Under the pieces are notes generated by a model, which was not told the origin of the DNA, made no database searches, and worked only from the letters and a program-made list of their open reading frames with translations. This document shows positions 35,235-45,477 of a stretch of 64,000 nt of DNA, piece after piece (positions within the stretch are counted from its first letter, which is position 1; each line of letters starts with the position of its first letter). The DNA is taken from assembly GCA_009711805.1 (NCBI GenBank), contig VEMX01000024.1, forward strand, positions 1-64,000. The letters are read 5' to 3'. This DNA comes from Balneolaceae bacterium (GTDB lineage Bacteria > Bacteroidota > Rhodothermia > Balneolales > Balneolaceae). A program made the position numbers and the translations under genes.

Positions 35235-36176
35235 ATGGACGAAGAAAAGTATACCCTGTTGGTTGTTGATGATGATGAAGCCATTCACCTGATGGTCAAA
35301 TCACTCATGCGTGATGATTATGAACTTATACACGCCTACAACGCACAAGAAGGGATCGACGCGCTCTCGGAAAACCCGGTTCATTTCATCCTCACCGACA
35401 TACACATGGAGGGGATGACGGGTATAGAGTTTCTGGAGTCGCTCACCAAGGATAAGGATAAGAAAGATATACCCGTACTGGTTATGACCAGCTTACCCAC
35501 CCAGGAAAAAGAGCAGACAGCGTTGGATTTTGGCGCTGCTGATTTTATTAAGAAAGAGCTTTTTTATGAAAACCTTGAAGCCGTGGCCGAACGTATCCGT
35601 GCCAAGCTGGTAAGTAATATAACGGTACCGGACCTGCCTGAAGAGCTTAAGCTCAGCCGTAAAGAGATTTCCCGAAAAATGCTTTTTGAAGTAGCCAATG
35701 GGGATTTCCTGTCCGCCTCTCAGGTTCTGTTTCGGGAATTGGGAAGTCAGTTAAATCTCGACCATCTTTCGTTCTGGGTTCTCAACAACGATAAGGTACA
35801 TATGATCCTGGCAAACGGTGTTCAGCCTCCTGCTTCCTATGGACCTGAAGAATTTAAGAAAGAACCTGATTTTGATACTCTCACAGACAAGAAACGCCCT
35901 TATATGACCAATCATATATTTAAAGAGGGTGAACCTGGCATATTGAAAGACCTCTCCAGGGAAGAGGGGCTGGCGGCAGAGATAGGAATTCCTCTTTTTG
36001 CTCTCACAGAAAAAGAGTACATCAACAACAAGATGAAAATCCCTCCCACAACTCCTTTATTCGGGTATATTTTTCTGAAGCGAAAAAAATTGTTTTCAAC
36101 CAAAGAATATAAACTGACAACGGTTATGGTTATGCAGTTGGGAACCATACTCTGGAGGCTATACAAAAACATGTAA
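35235..36176 (+). CDS. Receiver-domain protein with C-terminal GAF-like region
   Basis: A 313-residue protein. Residues 1-125 are a response-regulator receiver domain with the acidic VDDDE and phospho-acceptor Asp55 (LTDIHMEGMTG). After a helical segment, residues about 150-310 resemble a GAF sensor domain (MLFEVANGDFLSASQVLFRE, LNLDHLSFWVLNND, GIPLFALTEK). There is no DNA-binding or enzymatic output domain, so it probably works through protein contacts. It stands alone with no kinase beside it. Confidence 0.75.
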   Translation: MDEEKYTLLVVDDDEAIHLMVKSLMRDDYELIHAYNAQEGIDALSENPVHFILTDIHMEGMTGIEFLESLTKDKDKKDIPVLVMTSLPTQEKEQTALDFGAADFIKKELFYENLEAVAERIRAKLVSNITVPDLPEELKLSRKEISRKMLFEVANGDFLSASQVLFRELGSQLNLDHLSFWVLNNDKVHMILANGVQPPASYGPEEFKKEPDFDTLTDKKRPYMTNHIFKEGEPGILKDLSREEGLAAEIGIPLFALTEKEYINNKMKIPPTTPLFGYIFLKRKKLFSTKEYKLTTVMVMQLGTILWRLYKNM

Positions 36177-36306
36177 GCAGAAAACGGACAATTAGTGGAG
36201 AAGAGCATACGTTAAACCGCCACCACAGAGAAACAAGAGCTCGACCTGCTACACAACAAGTAAACCTTTTGTAATATTGTCCTTACCAAGTTTCAAACGA
36301 TATTTT

Positions 36307-37527
36307 ATGATGAATAAAGCCACTTTTCTATTCCTCACTCTTTTGTTATTGGCTGGATGTACGGATGCGGAGCAGTTACCAAATTTAGCTGAGGAATCTC
36401 CCTCTTCAGCTACCAATACTCCCGATACTGCCTATACTGAACCTCCACTCAAACCTCTTTCTCCTGGTGATACCAACACATCAACACAAACAACTTCAAT
36501 TAATAAAAGCCGAACCAATGCTATTACCACAGCAGTTGAAAAAGCAAATTCAGCTATTGTAAGCATCACGGTTACGGAGGTGGAACGAGGTTACTCTCCC
36601 CGTTTAGATCCATTCTATTTCCGGTATTTCAACATGCCTACGGAGCGCGAAGTGCAAAGTATGGGCTCGGGCTTTATTATCAGTGAAGATGGATTGATAG
36701 TAACCAATGAGCATGTGGCCAGCAAAAGCTCTAAAGAAATTATGGTGGCCCTGGCCGACGGCAACCAGTATGAAGCTGAGCTAATAGGATCTGACGAACT
36801 GGCCGACCTCTCACTCCTTAAAATCAAGAATGAAAGCCGCACCTATCCCCATATTACTTTTTCCGACTCTGACCAGATTATGGTAGGAGAATGGGCTATA
36901 GCCATGGGTAATCCCTTCGGACTTTTTTCGGATGGTCAGCCTTCTGTAACAGTGGGTGTAGTAAGTGCCAAAGAACGCGACTTCCGTCCCGACCCTCAGG
37001 ACCCCCGCCTCTATATCGAAATGATACAAACTGACGCCGCTATTAACCGCGGAAATTCCGGCGGACCGCTGGTGAATAGTAATGGTGAAGTCATTGGAGT
37101 GAATACCTTCATCTACACCGGAGGAACCAGCAGCGGTTTTGTAGGGATGGGATTTGCTATTCCAAGTAACCGGGTACAAAAAATCATTAAGCAGTTACAA
37201 AGCTCTGGTGAAGTATCTCTGAGTTATGATCCGGGTATGGAATTTCTGGAAGTAACCCCCCAATTGGTTATGGCCAACCGAAATATTCCCCCTATAGCCG
37301 GAGTCTTTGTTACTGAAGTCAACAAGAACGGCCCTGCCTATGACTGCGGAATTATGCCCGGAGATATCATTGTAAAGATTGGAGAAGAGCGTGTAAGCAG
37401 CCAAACCCATGCTGAGGCTCTCATGCGGGAATACCAGGAAGGAGATGAAATGACTCTTCAGTTATACCGTAAGGGCAATGTATATGAAGCAAATATGATG
37501 CTTCGCAAAAGCGTGAAGAACAAGTAG
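36307..37527 (+). CDS. DegP/HtrA-like trypsin-fold serine protease lipoprotein
   Basis: About 406 residues from ATG 36307. An SPII signal ends in LLAGC, so it is a lipoprotein. A Thr/Ser/Pro-rich linker leads to an S1C protease domain with all three catalytic residues: His in IVTNEHVAS, Asp in ELADLSLLKIK and Ser in RGNSGGPLVNS. One PDZ domain follows (GVFVTEVNKNGPAYDCGI, then MPGDIIVKIGEERV). Such proteases clear damaged envelope proteins or cut signalling proteins. A lipid anchor is less common than the free periplasmic DegP. Confidence 0.92.
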   Translation: MMNKATFLFLTLLLLAGCTDAEQLPNLAEESPSSATNTPDTAYTEPPLKPLSPGDTNTSTQTTSINKSRTNAITTAVEKANSAIVSITVTEVERGYSPRLDPFYFRYFNMPTEREVQSMGSGFIISEDGLIVTNEHVASKSSKEIMVALADGNQYEAELIGSDELADLSLLKIKNESRTYPHITFSDSDQIMVGEWAIAMGNPFGLFSDGQPSVTVGVVSAKERDFRPDPQDPRLYIEMIQTDAAINRGNSGGPLVNSNGEVIGVNTFIYTGGTSSGFVGMGFAIPSNRVQKIIKQLQSSGEVSLSYDPGMEFLEVTPQLVMANRNIPPIAGVFVTEVNKNGPAYDCGIMPGDIIVKIGEERVSSQTHAEALMREYQEGDEMTLQLYRKGNVYEANMMLRKSVKNK

Positions 37528-37797
37528 TGATCAATGGGGCAATTGAAAATAGTTCAATTAGGAATGCGTGGGAATAAAATGGTCAAGCTATACTAGAGAT
37601 AGACAATTGACAACCTTTCACTTTTACCCTTTCCCCAATCATACTTTTTTCATTTCTAAGTCTCTTTAGTTAATATCTCAGGCAAAGGATGATCGATTTC
37701 TACTTATCGAAGGCCACATCAAAAACCAAAAACGCTCTCTTCGAATCGGGTTGGTTTATTCTAATTCAATAGCACCACTAACTACATTTTATTTATT

Positions 37798-39093
37798 ATG
37801 AAAAAACTGATACTGCTCTTCCTTGTTTCTGTTATCTCTTTATCTGCCTATGCTCAAACTGAAAACTTAAAGAAACACATTGATCAAGAAGCTGAGAAAA
37901 TTGAACAACAAGTCATTGAATGGCGTCGGCATTTTCACGAAAATCCCGAACTTTCGAACCGGGAATTTGAGACGGCCAAATACATTACAGCATATTTGGA
38001 AGAATTGGGGCTTGAGATAGAAACAGAAGTAGCCCATACCGGGGTCGTAGCCATTCTCAAAGGAGGGAAACCCGGTCCTGTGGTAGGGCTTCGGGCCGAC
38101 ATGGACGCTCTCCCTGTTAAAGAACGTACCGATGTCCCCTTCAAATCTACCATTACCAGCGAATACAGGGGCGAAGAAGTACCTGTTATGCATGCCTGCG
38201 GCCATGACACTCATATGGCAATACTAATGGGTACTGCAAAAGTACTTACCGACATAAAAGACGATTTAGCCGGAACGGTTAAATTCATTTTCCAGCCGGC
38301 AGAAGAAGGCGCTCCCCAAGGTGAAGAAGGCGGAGCAGAGCTCATGGTAAAAGAAGGGGTACTTGAGAATCCCGATGTGGATGCTATTTTCGGACTACAT
38401 ATTTCTGATGCTCTGCCTACGGGTATGATCTCCTACCGCCCGGAAGGTATTATGGCCAGTGTTAACAGTTACAGTATTGAAGTAGAAGGAAAGCAGGCCC
38501 ATGGTTCTGCTCCCTGGACTGGTGTAGACCCTATTGTTACATCTGCCCAAATCATCAATAACATTCAAACGATTGTGAGCCGGAATATGGAGCTTACCAA
38601 TCAGGCTGCAGTGGTAACCGTGGGTATCATACGGGGTGGAGTCAGAAATAACATTATCCCGGAAAGTGTATATATGGAAGGAACCATTCGCGCGCTGGAT
38701 GAAGATATGCGTCAGCTCATTTTTAAACGCCTTAAAACCATTGTACAAAATACCGCCGAAAGTAATGGTGCTGAAGCTACGCTTACCATTAACGAAGGAT
38801 ATCCCATTACCTATAATGATCCGGAACTAACAGCTCAAATGGAATCTACCCTGAAAGAAGTAGCCGGACCTGGAAAAGCTGTTAATATGAATGCTATTAC
38901 CGGAGCAGAAGATTTTTCATTCTTCCAGGAAGAAGTTCCGGGACTTTATTTCTTCCTTGGCGGGCTGCCTGAAGGCGGAACCCCTGCCGGACACCACACC
39001 CCCGACTTCTATGTTGATGAAAGTGGTATGAAGCTGGGCGTTCGGGCCATGAGTAACCTGGTAATCGATTATATGTATTCAGCCGGAGAGTAA
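37798..39093 (+). CDS. M20 family amidohydrolase (secreted)
   Basis: A 431-residue protein with a signal peptide ending AYAQT (about 20). It belongs to the M20D amidohydrolases (hippurate/indole-acetyl-amino-acid hydrolase type). Metal ligands are in MHACGHDTHMAILMG (Cys and His), QPAEEGAP (Glu), GLHISDALPTG and the late TGAEDFSFF/GHHTPDF region. It splits N-acyl amino acids or short peptides, here in the periplasm. It is the first gene of a run of secreted hydrolases. Confidence 0.92.
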   Translation: MKKLILLFLVSVISLSAYAQTENLKKHIDQEAEKIEQQVIEWRRHFHENPELSNREFETAKYITAYLEELGLEIETEVAHTGVVAILKGGKPGPVVGLRADMDALPVKERTDVPFKSTITSEYRGEEVPVMHACGHDTHMAILMGTAKVLTDIKDDLAGTVKFIFQPAEEGAPQGEEGGAELMVKEGVLENPDVDAIFGLHISDALPTGMISYRPEGIMASVNSYSIEVEGKQAHGSAPWTGVDPIVTSAQIINNIQTIVSRNMELTNQAAVVTVGIIRGGVRNNIIPESVYMEGTIRALDEDMRQLIFKRLKTIVQNTAESNGAEATLTINEGYPITYNDPELTAQMESTLKEVAGPGKAVNMNAITGAEDFSFFQEEVPGLYFFLGGLPEGGTPAGHHTPDFYVDESGMKLGVRAMSNLVIDYMYSAGE

Positions 39094-39114
39094 TTGAACT
39101 ATATCTCAAAACCT

Positions 39115-39138
39115 AAGGGCACATATGTATGTGTCCTT
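39115..39138. terminator. Hairpin between the M20 and GH92 genes
   Basis: AAGGGCACATA pairs with TATGTGTCCTT with one bulge, followed by a short T-rich stretch. A weak terminator or attenuator is the likely role; the next gene starts 24 bases later. Confidence 0.45.
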
Positions 39139-39161
39139 TCTTAATTATACCACTCCGGGCA

Positions 39162-41468
39162 ATGAAAAAACTACTTACCCTTTTCTTACTTATCCTCTTC
39201 CTTCAAACAACACAAGCGCAGGATTATATCGATTACGTAAATCCTATGGTGGGCACTCAAAATATGGGGCATACTTACCCTGGCGCTACGGTACCTTTTG
39301 GGATGGTACAGCTTAGCCCCGATACCGATACTACACGGTATGAACTCAATGGCTCCTACAATTCCGAAGTATATCGTTATTGTGCCGGTTATCAATATGA
39401 TGATCCTACCATTGTGGGCTTCAGTCATACCCACTTTAGTGGAACCGGCCATTCTGATTTAGGTGATTTTTTGGTGATGCCGACCGTTGGAGAATTACAA
39501 CTGGACGCGGGTTCCGAAGAAGATCCATCTACGGGTTACCGCTCGGCTTTTTCTCATGAAAACGAAATAGCTGAACCAGCCTATTATAGCGTATTACTCG
39601 AAGACCATAACATTCAGGCTGAACTTACAGCTTCCAACCGCGTGGGTATGCACCGATATACCTTTCCCCAAACAGATGAAGGGCATGTTATCCTTGACCT
39701 TGAACACGGTATCTACACCTACGATGAAAAGAATGTGTGGACTTTTGTACGGGTAGAAAATGACTCTACTATTACCGGCTATCGGCAGACCAATGGCTGG
39801 GCCCGTACCCGCACTGTTTACTTTGCAATGAAATTCTCCAAGCCATTTAAAGAGTACGGCCATGAAAAAGATGATAACGGGGTTTATCGCGGATTTTGGG
39901 GAAAGTTTGATGAATCCAAAAACTTCCCCGAAATGATTGGCAAAGATATCCAGGCGTATTTCAATTTTGATATGGAGGAAGATGAGGAACTGATTATTAA
40001 ATTTGCGCTCTCTTCTGTAAGTACCAAAGGAGCTTTAAAAAATATGCAGACCGAAGTCCCCCACTGGGATTTTGACCGGGTAAAAGAAGAGAGCCAGGGC
40101 TTGTGGAACCGGGAGCTCAGTAAAGTGGATGCAGAAACACTTACCAAAGAAGATCGGGAAACCTTTTACACCGCTCTGTACCATACCTTTCTGGGACCAA
40201 TAACCTACCAGGATGTCGACGGCCGGTATCGTGGCCTCGATCAAAACATCCATACCGCCGATGGGTTCACCAACTACACTATATTTTCGCTGTGGGATAC
40301 ATACCGGGCACTACACCCCTGGTTCAACATCGTGCAGCGGGAGCGGAATAAAGACATGGTGTACTCCATGCTGGCTCACTACGATCAAAGTGCACATCAT
40401 ATGTTGCCGGTCTGGTCGCATTATGCCAACGAAAACTGGTGTATGATAGGCTACCATAGCGTATCGGCTATTTCGGATGCTTATATCAAGGGCTCCATCA
40501 CAGACGACATAAACCGCTCACTGACAGCCAGTGTACAAACCGCCAGGGTTCCCTATTACGATGGCCTGGAATACTACATGGATATGGGTTATGTGCCCGA
40601 AGACAAAAATTCATCATCGGTATCCAAAACGCTGGAATATGCTTATGACGATTGGGCCATTGCTCAACTGGCAAAGAAAGCAGGTAACCAGGATGTCTAT
40701 GACACCTTTATGGAACGCTCCACTTACTACGAAAATGTGTATGATGCCTCTACTGGCTTTATGCGTCCTAAACTTTCGGATGGTTCGTTCAAAAAAGAGT
40801 TTGATGAAATGGATACCCACGGGCAGGGTTTTATTGAAGGAAATGCCTGGAATTACAGTCTCTATGTTCCTCACAATACCGAGCATATGATAGAGCTGAT
40901 GGGAGGCAAAGACCGCTTCTCGGAACATCTCGACTCTTTGTTTGTGATGGATATTGATGATAAATACATCAACCGGACGGAGGATATTACCCGCGATGGA
41001 ATTATCGGGAATTATGTACATGGCAACGAGCCGGGGCATCATATCCCCTACTTGTATAACTGGACTAACCACCCATGGAAAACACAGGAGCGGGTTCGCA
41101 TGATTATGGAAACCATGTACTCTAACGGTCCTGATGGCTTGCCCGGCAACGATGATGCGGGACAAATGTCGGCTTGGTACACCTTCAGTGCTTTGGGCTT
41201 CTACCCGGTTGCTCCGGGTGCCGAGTGGTACGCCATCGGAAGTCCCAATGTGAAATCAGCCCGGCTCAACCTTGAGAACGGACATTTTGTGATTATCAAA
41301 ACAGAAAATCAATCTAAAGAAAATGTATATGTGCAGCGGCTCACCATAGATGGCAAAGACATTAACCGGAATTACCTGAATCATTCTGAACTGATGAATG
41401 CTGATACCATCACATTTTATATGGGAGATACGCCAAATAAGGAGTGGGGAACAGTATATCCTAAGTAG
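39162..41468 (+). CDS. GH92 alpha-mannosidase (secreted)
   Basis: About 768 residues from ATG 39162, which starts a clear signal peptide (KKLLTLFLLILFLQTTQAQ). The mature protein is a calcium-dependent glycoside hydrolase family 92 exo-alpha-mannosidase. Typical segments are YVNPMVGTQNMGHTYPGATV, VGFSHTHFSGTGHSDLGD, IFSLWDTYRALHPWFNI, EGNAWNYSLYVPHN and PGNDDAGQMSAWYTFSALGF. Length is normal. It trims alpha-mannose from N-glycans or mannans. It sits in a cluster with GH3, GH29 and GH13 genes. Confidence 0.95.
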   Translation: MKKLLTLFLLILFLQTTQAQDYIDYVNPMVGTQNMGHTYPGATVPFGMVQLSPDTDTTRYELNGSYNSEVYRYCAGYQYDDPTIVGFSHTHFSGTGHSDLGDFLVMPTVGELQLDAGSEEDPSTGYRSAFSHENEIAEPAYYSVLLEDHNIQAELTASNRVGMHRYTFPQTDEGHVILDLEHGIYTYDEKNVWTFVRVENDSTITGYRQTNGWARTRTVYFAMKFSKPFKEYGHEKDDNGVYRGFWGKFDESKNFPEMIGKDIQAYFNFDMEEDEELIIKFALSSVSTKGALKNMQTEVPHWDFDRVKEESQGLWNRELSKVDAETLTKEDRETFYTALYHTFLGPITYQDVDGRYRGLDQNIHTADGFTNYTIFSLWDTYRALHPWFNIVQRERNKDMVYSMLAHYDQSAHHMLPVWSHYANENWCMIGYHSVSAISDAYIKGSITDDINRSLTASVQTARVPYYDGLEYYMDMGYVPEDKNSSSVSKTLEYAYDDWAIAQLAKKAGNQDVYDTFMERSTYYENVYDASTGFMRPKLSDGSFKKEFDEMDTHGQGFIEGNAWNYSLYVPHNTEHMIELMGGKDRFSEHLDSLFVMDIDDKYINRTEDITRDGIIGNYVHGNEPGHHIPYLYNWTNHPWKTQERVRMIMETMYSNGPDGLPGNDDAGQMSAWYTFSALGFYPVAPGAEWYAIGSPNVKSARLNLENGHFVIIKTENQSKENVYVQRLTIDGKDINRNYLNHSELMNADTITFYMGDTPNKEWGTVYPK

Positions 41469-41508
41469 CCCAAAACCCTTTTAACCACCGATTAAATCCA
41501 ATAAACCA

Positions 41509-42810
41509 ATGACGAAATTTATAACATCAATCATATGCTTTTGCATTATTTCGATCACAGCCTTTGCCCAGGGGTTATCCGACAAAGAAAAGGAAATCCT
41601 TGCCCGCATTGATGCCAATCATGCCGAAGCCCTGGAATTTCTGGAAACCAATGTTAACATCAACAGCGGTACCATGAACTTTGAAGGGGTGCGAAAAGTA
41701 GGCGACAACTATCATGATGCCTATGAGGCATTGGGATTTGAGACCCGGTGGGTATCTCAGGATGAAGTGAACCGGGCCGGACATTTCTTTGCTGAGCAAG
41801 AAGGCTCGGAAGGAAAGAGCATTCTGTTAATAGGTCATTTGGATACGGTTTTTGAAGAAGAGAGCCCCTTCCAGGAATATAAAGTGTTGAACGATTCAGT
41901 GGCTGCCGGCCCCGGCGTAGCTGATATGAAAGCAGGAAATGTGATGATTCTCTATGCCTTAAAAGCATTGAAAGAAGCCGGAGCTCTTCCCAACACACAA
42001 ATTCTTGTAGCTCTTACAGGTGATGAGGAGAAGGCGGGCGATCCGGTTTCTGTGAGCCGTAAAAGCTTAACCGAAGCAGCCAAGCGCAGCGACATTGCCC
42101 TGGGTTTTGAAGGAGCTTCGGGATTCAGCTATGCTACTGTAGCCCGCCGGGCATCCAACTCCTGGTACCTGGAGGTAGAAGGGCGGCAGGCTCATTCCTC
42201 CGGTGTTTTTAGTGATTATACCGGTGCTGGTTCGGTATATGAAGCCTCAAGGATTTTGAGCCGTTTCTACGAAGAACTTCAGGAAGATAATCTCACATAC
42301 AATGTGGGGATGATTCTCGGAAGTAATGCCATTGAATATGACAGGGAGAACATCCGGGGATCGGCCAGCGGAAAACTGAATATTGTGCCCAAGAAAACCA
42401 TTGTTCACGGGGATATCCGTTTTCTTACCAGGGAACAGGGCGACCGGACGTACAAAAAGATGGAAGCCATTGTTGACGATCACCTCCCCCAAACATCAGC
42501 CAAAATTGAATTTGTTGAGCGTTATCCGCCCATGGAACCAACCGAAGGTAATATGGAGGTGCTTGATGTGCTCAGCCAGCTAAGCCAGGATATGGGGCTG
42601 GGCGAGGTAGAAGCATTTGATCCGGGCAGGCGTGGAGCGGCCGATATCTCATTCATCGCAAAATATGTGGACGGTCTCGACGGACTCGGTGTGATGGGCC
42701 GGGGTTCACATAGCCCAAACGAAACATTAAACCTGAAAACATATAAGGCACTCACCAAGCGGGCAGCCTTGTTGATTTACCGTCTCAGCCGGCAATCACC
42801 AGAAAATTGA
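41509..42810 (+). CDS. M20/M25/M40 zinc peptidase, carboxypeptidase G2-like (secreted)
   Basis: A 433-residue protein with a signal peptide ending TAFAQG (about 21). Metal-binding motifs of the M20 family are LLIGHLDTVFE, GPGVADMKAGNVM and TGDEEKAGDP, with a dimerisation domain (WYLEVEGRQAHSSG) and a C-terminal GRGSHSPNE histidine. It resembles carboxypeptidase G2, which removes C-terminal glutamate. It follows the GH92 gene by 40 bases and may share its transcript. Confidence 0.92.
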   Translation: MTKFITSIICFCIISITAFAQGLSDKEKEILARIDANHAEALEFLETNVNINSGTMNFEGVRKVGDNYHDAYEALGFETRWVSQDEVNRAGHFFAEQEGSEGKSILLIGHLDTVFEEESPFQEYKVLNDSVAAGPGVADMKAGNVMILYALKALKEAGALPNTQILVALTGDEEKAGDPVSVSRKSLTEAAKRSDIALGFEGASGFSYATVARRASNSWYLEVEGRQAHSSGVFSDYTGAGSVYEASRILSRFYEELQEDNLTYNVGMILGSNAIEYDRENIRGSASGKLNIVPKKTIVHGDIRFLTREQGDRTYKKMEAIVDDHLPQTSAKIEFVERYPPMEPTEGNMEVLDVLSQLSQDMGLGEVEAFDPGRRGAADISFIAKYVDGLDGLGVMGRGSHSPNETLNLKTYKALTKRAALLIYRLSRQSPEN

Positions 42811-42901
42811 AATATTCTCCTAAAAGCGTTTTATGAGGTATGATGAATGAATACAAAGAACAGCTTAAAGTTATTGTAGGAAAGGAAGGACAACCAAAAC
42901 T

Positions 42902-45456
42902 ATGAAAGGAAAACTTAGTTTTATCATATTTTTTGTGGGGTTTATATGCGCCCAGGCACAATCGAAAGAATATCCATTTCAAAACTCATCATTAGCGGTA
43001 GAGGAACGTGTTCAGGATTTACTGAGTAGGATGAGCCTCGAAGAAAAAGTGCGCCAGATGGATATGTACAGGGGTGAAAACTTTAAAAATGGTGAAGCTT
43101 TCGACAAAAAGAGGACAGCATCTCATATAGGAAAACTGGGAGTTGGCGCTATACATGATATTTATCCGCGATCTGCAAAAATGATCAATGATCTTCAGAA
43201 TCATGTCATAGAAAACAATCGATGGGGTATTCCTGCGCTGATCATGGGCGAGATGCTTCATGGCTATGTAGACGATGGAGCTACTGCTTTTCCTATGAGT
43301 ATAGGCCTTGGTGCTACCTGGGATACTGCTTTGATGGAAAAAGTGGGCCGAACTATTGGTACCGAAGCGCGAATTCGAGGGGTACACTATGGGCTTGGTC
43401 CGGTACTGGGAATTGGAAGAGAACCCAGGTGGGGAAGAGTTGCCGAAACCTTTAGTGAAGATACTTACCTTGCCGGAGAAATAGGCTTGGCAATGATTAA
43501 AGGGATTCAAGGTGATACCTTAGCATCTAAAACGTCAATTATTGCCGAACCGAAACATTTTGCTGTTCACAGTTATCCACAAGCAGGGAGTAATTCGTCC
43601 CCCATAATTGTAGGGGAAAGAACGGCCCGGCAAGATTTTTTACCAGTATTCGAGAAGGCATACAAACAGGGAGGCGCCTTAGGGGTTATGTGCGCTTATA
43701 CTGAATTGGATGGTATTCCATGTGCCGTAAATAAGTGGTTGCTATCCGACGTCCTGCGAAAAGAATGGGGATTTAAGGGAATTGTAATTTCCGATTTAGG
43801 CGCTGTTAAGTATGTGCAAACAACACATTATGTGGCAAACTCTGCAAAAGATGCAATTAAGCAAGCGGTAAAAGCCGGTTTAGATATGCAGTTCTATGAT
43901 TTTTCGAATGAGTTTTGGCAAAAAACAATTATCGAATTGATTAAAGAAGATGAACTGTCAATGGAGGCAATAGACCGGGCGGCAGGGGGAGTGCTTCGCC
44001 TTAAGTTTATGTTAGGTTTATTTGAAAATCCATACACAGATACTCAACTATTTGATCAATTATATCATAGCCGGGAACATCAAAATATAGCTTTAGCAGC
44101 TGCTCGTAAATCAATAACGCTGCTTAAAAACGATCAGAATTTGCTTCCACTTAAAACGGACTTGAACACAATAGCCGTTTTAGGGCCTAATGCCGATGCG
44201 TCAAGACTTGGAGGTTATGCTGTAAGAAATAAAAAAGCGATAACGGTATTAGAAGGGATAAAAGAAAAGGCAGCCGATAGTATCGATGTCATATATGAAG
44301 AAGGAGTCCCTTTAATTATAAAAGGACAGATTGTTTCTCCTGAGAATCTTTTAACGCCAGATGAAAAACAAAATGGTTTAAAAGGAGAATATTTCAACAA
44401 CACAAAACTGGAGGGGACACCTGTTTTAACAAGAGTGGATGACACATTAGAATTCGACTGGCCCTGGTCTCCCGGCGAAGGAGTGAAAGATGACCATTTC
44501 TCTATTCGCTGGACAGGTTTCTTAAAACCTGAAAAATCTTTTGAAGGCTGGTTGGGATCAAGTTCAGATGATGGTGTTCGGCTATGGGTAGATGATAAAC
44601 TCATTATCGACAATTGGACAAAAGGAGCTACCAATATTGTAACATATCCAATGAGCTTTGAAGCCGGCAGAAAATATAAAATTCGCATCGAAATGTGGGA
44701 AGGAGGCTGGGGCGCCCGGGCTCATTTAAGATGGAATATCAAGAAAACAGAGACGTTGCTACTTTAGATTTACATGGAAAGCAATTAGAGCTCATTCAGG
44801 CGATTCAAAAAACAGGAACACCGGTGGTTTGTGTACTTCTAAATGGCAGGCCGCTTTCAATAAACTGGATAAACGATAATGTACCTGCAATTTTGGAAGC
44901 TTGGTTCCCCGGAGAGAAGGGTGGACAAGCCATAGCAGAAGTGCTATTTGGTGAATATAACCCGGCGGGAAGATTGCCTATTACCTTTCCAAAATCAGTA
45001 GGTCAGTTACCTATCTACTACAATCAGAAACCTTCGGCAATACACAGGTATGTTGAAGAAAGTGAAGATCCCTTGTATCCATTTGGCCACGGCTTAAGTT
45101 ATACAACCTTTAAATATGATAATATAAAACCAAGCTCCCACTCCATTCAAAAAGATGAGTCCGTTAAGATTAGTGTAGATGTGACTAATACGGGTAATTT
45201 AGATGGGGAGGAAGTGGTACAACTTTATATAAATGATGTATACTCTTCGGTTACTACTCCCAAAAAGACCCTAAAAGGCTTTAAACGTATTTGGATTAAA
45301 AAAGGAGAAACCAAAAAAGTAATCTTTGAACTTACTCCTGCTGAACTTTCGATATGGAATCGTGAAATGCAGCGGCTTGTAGAACCGGGAGATTTTGAAG
45401 TGATGATTGGAGGTAATTCGGTCGACCTAATCAAAACTACGTTTGTTGTAAAATAA
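42902..45456 (+). pseudogene. GH3 beta-glucosidase with PA14 insert, frameshifted and partly deleted
   Basis: Two frames together make one GH3 enzyme. Frame one (42902-44767) has a signal peptide, the TIM-barrel domain with nucleophile Asp298 (GIVISDLGAV) and a PA14 insert (GLKGEYFNNTKLEGTPVL to ARAHLRWNIKK). Frame two (to 45456) resumes at NRDVATLDLHGKQLELI and continues through PVVCVLLNGRPLS, GEYNPAGRLPITFP and a fibronectin-III-like end. Between RWNIKK and NRDVATL the segment that normally carries the acid/base GE motif is absent, and the frame shifts near 44740. Both the frame and a catalytic glutamate seem lost, so it is probably dead; a sequencing indel would not explain the missing piece. 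Confidence 0.75.
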
Positions 45457-45477
45457 ATATTAACAGTGTTATTAAAT

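Noticed and set aside
40614-41165. A 183-codon minus-strand frame
   Set aside because: Antisense to the conserved part of the GH92 mannosidase; no domain and low plausibility.
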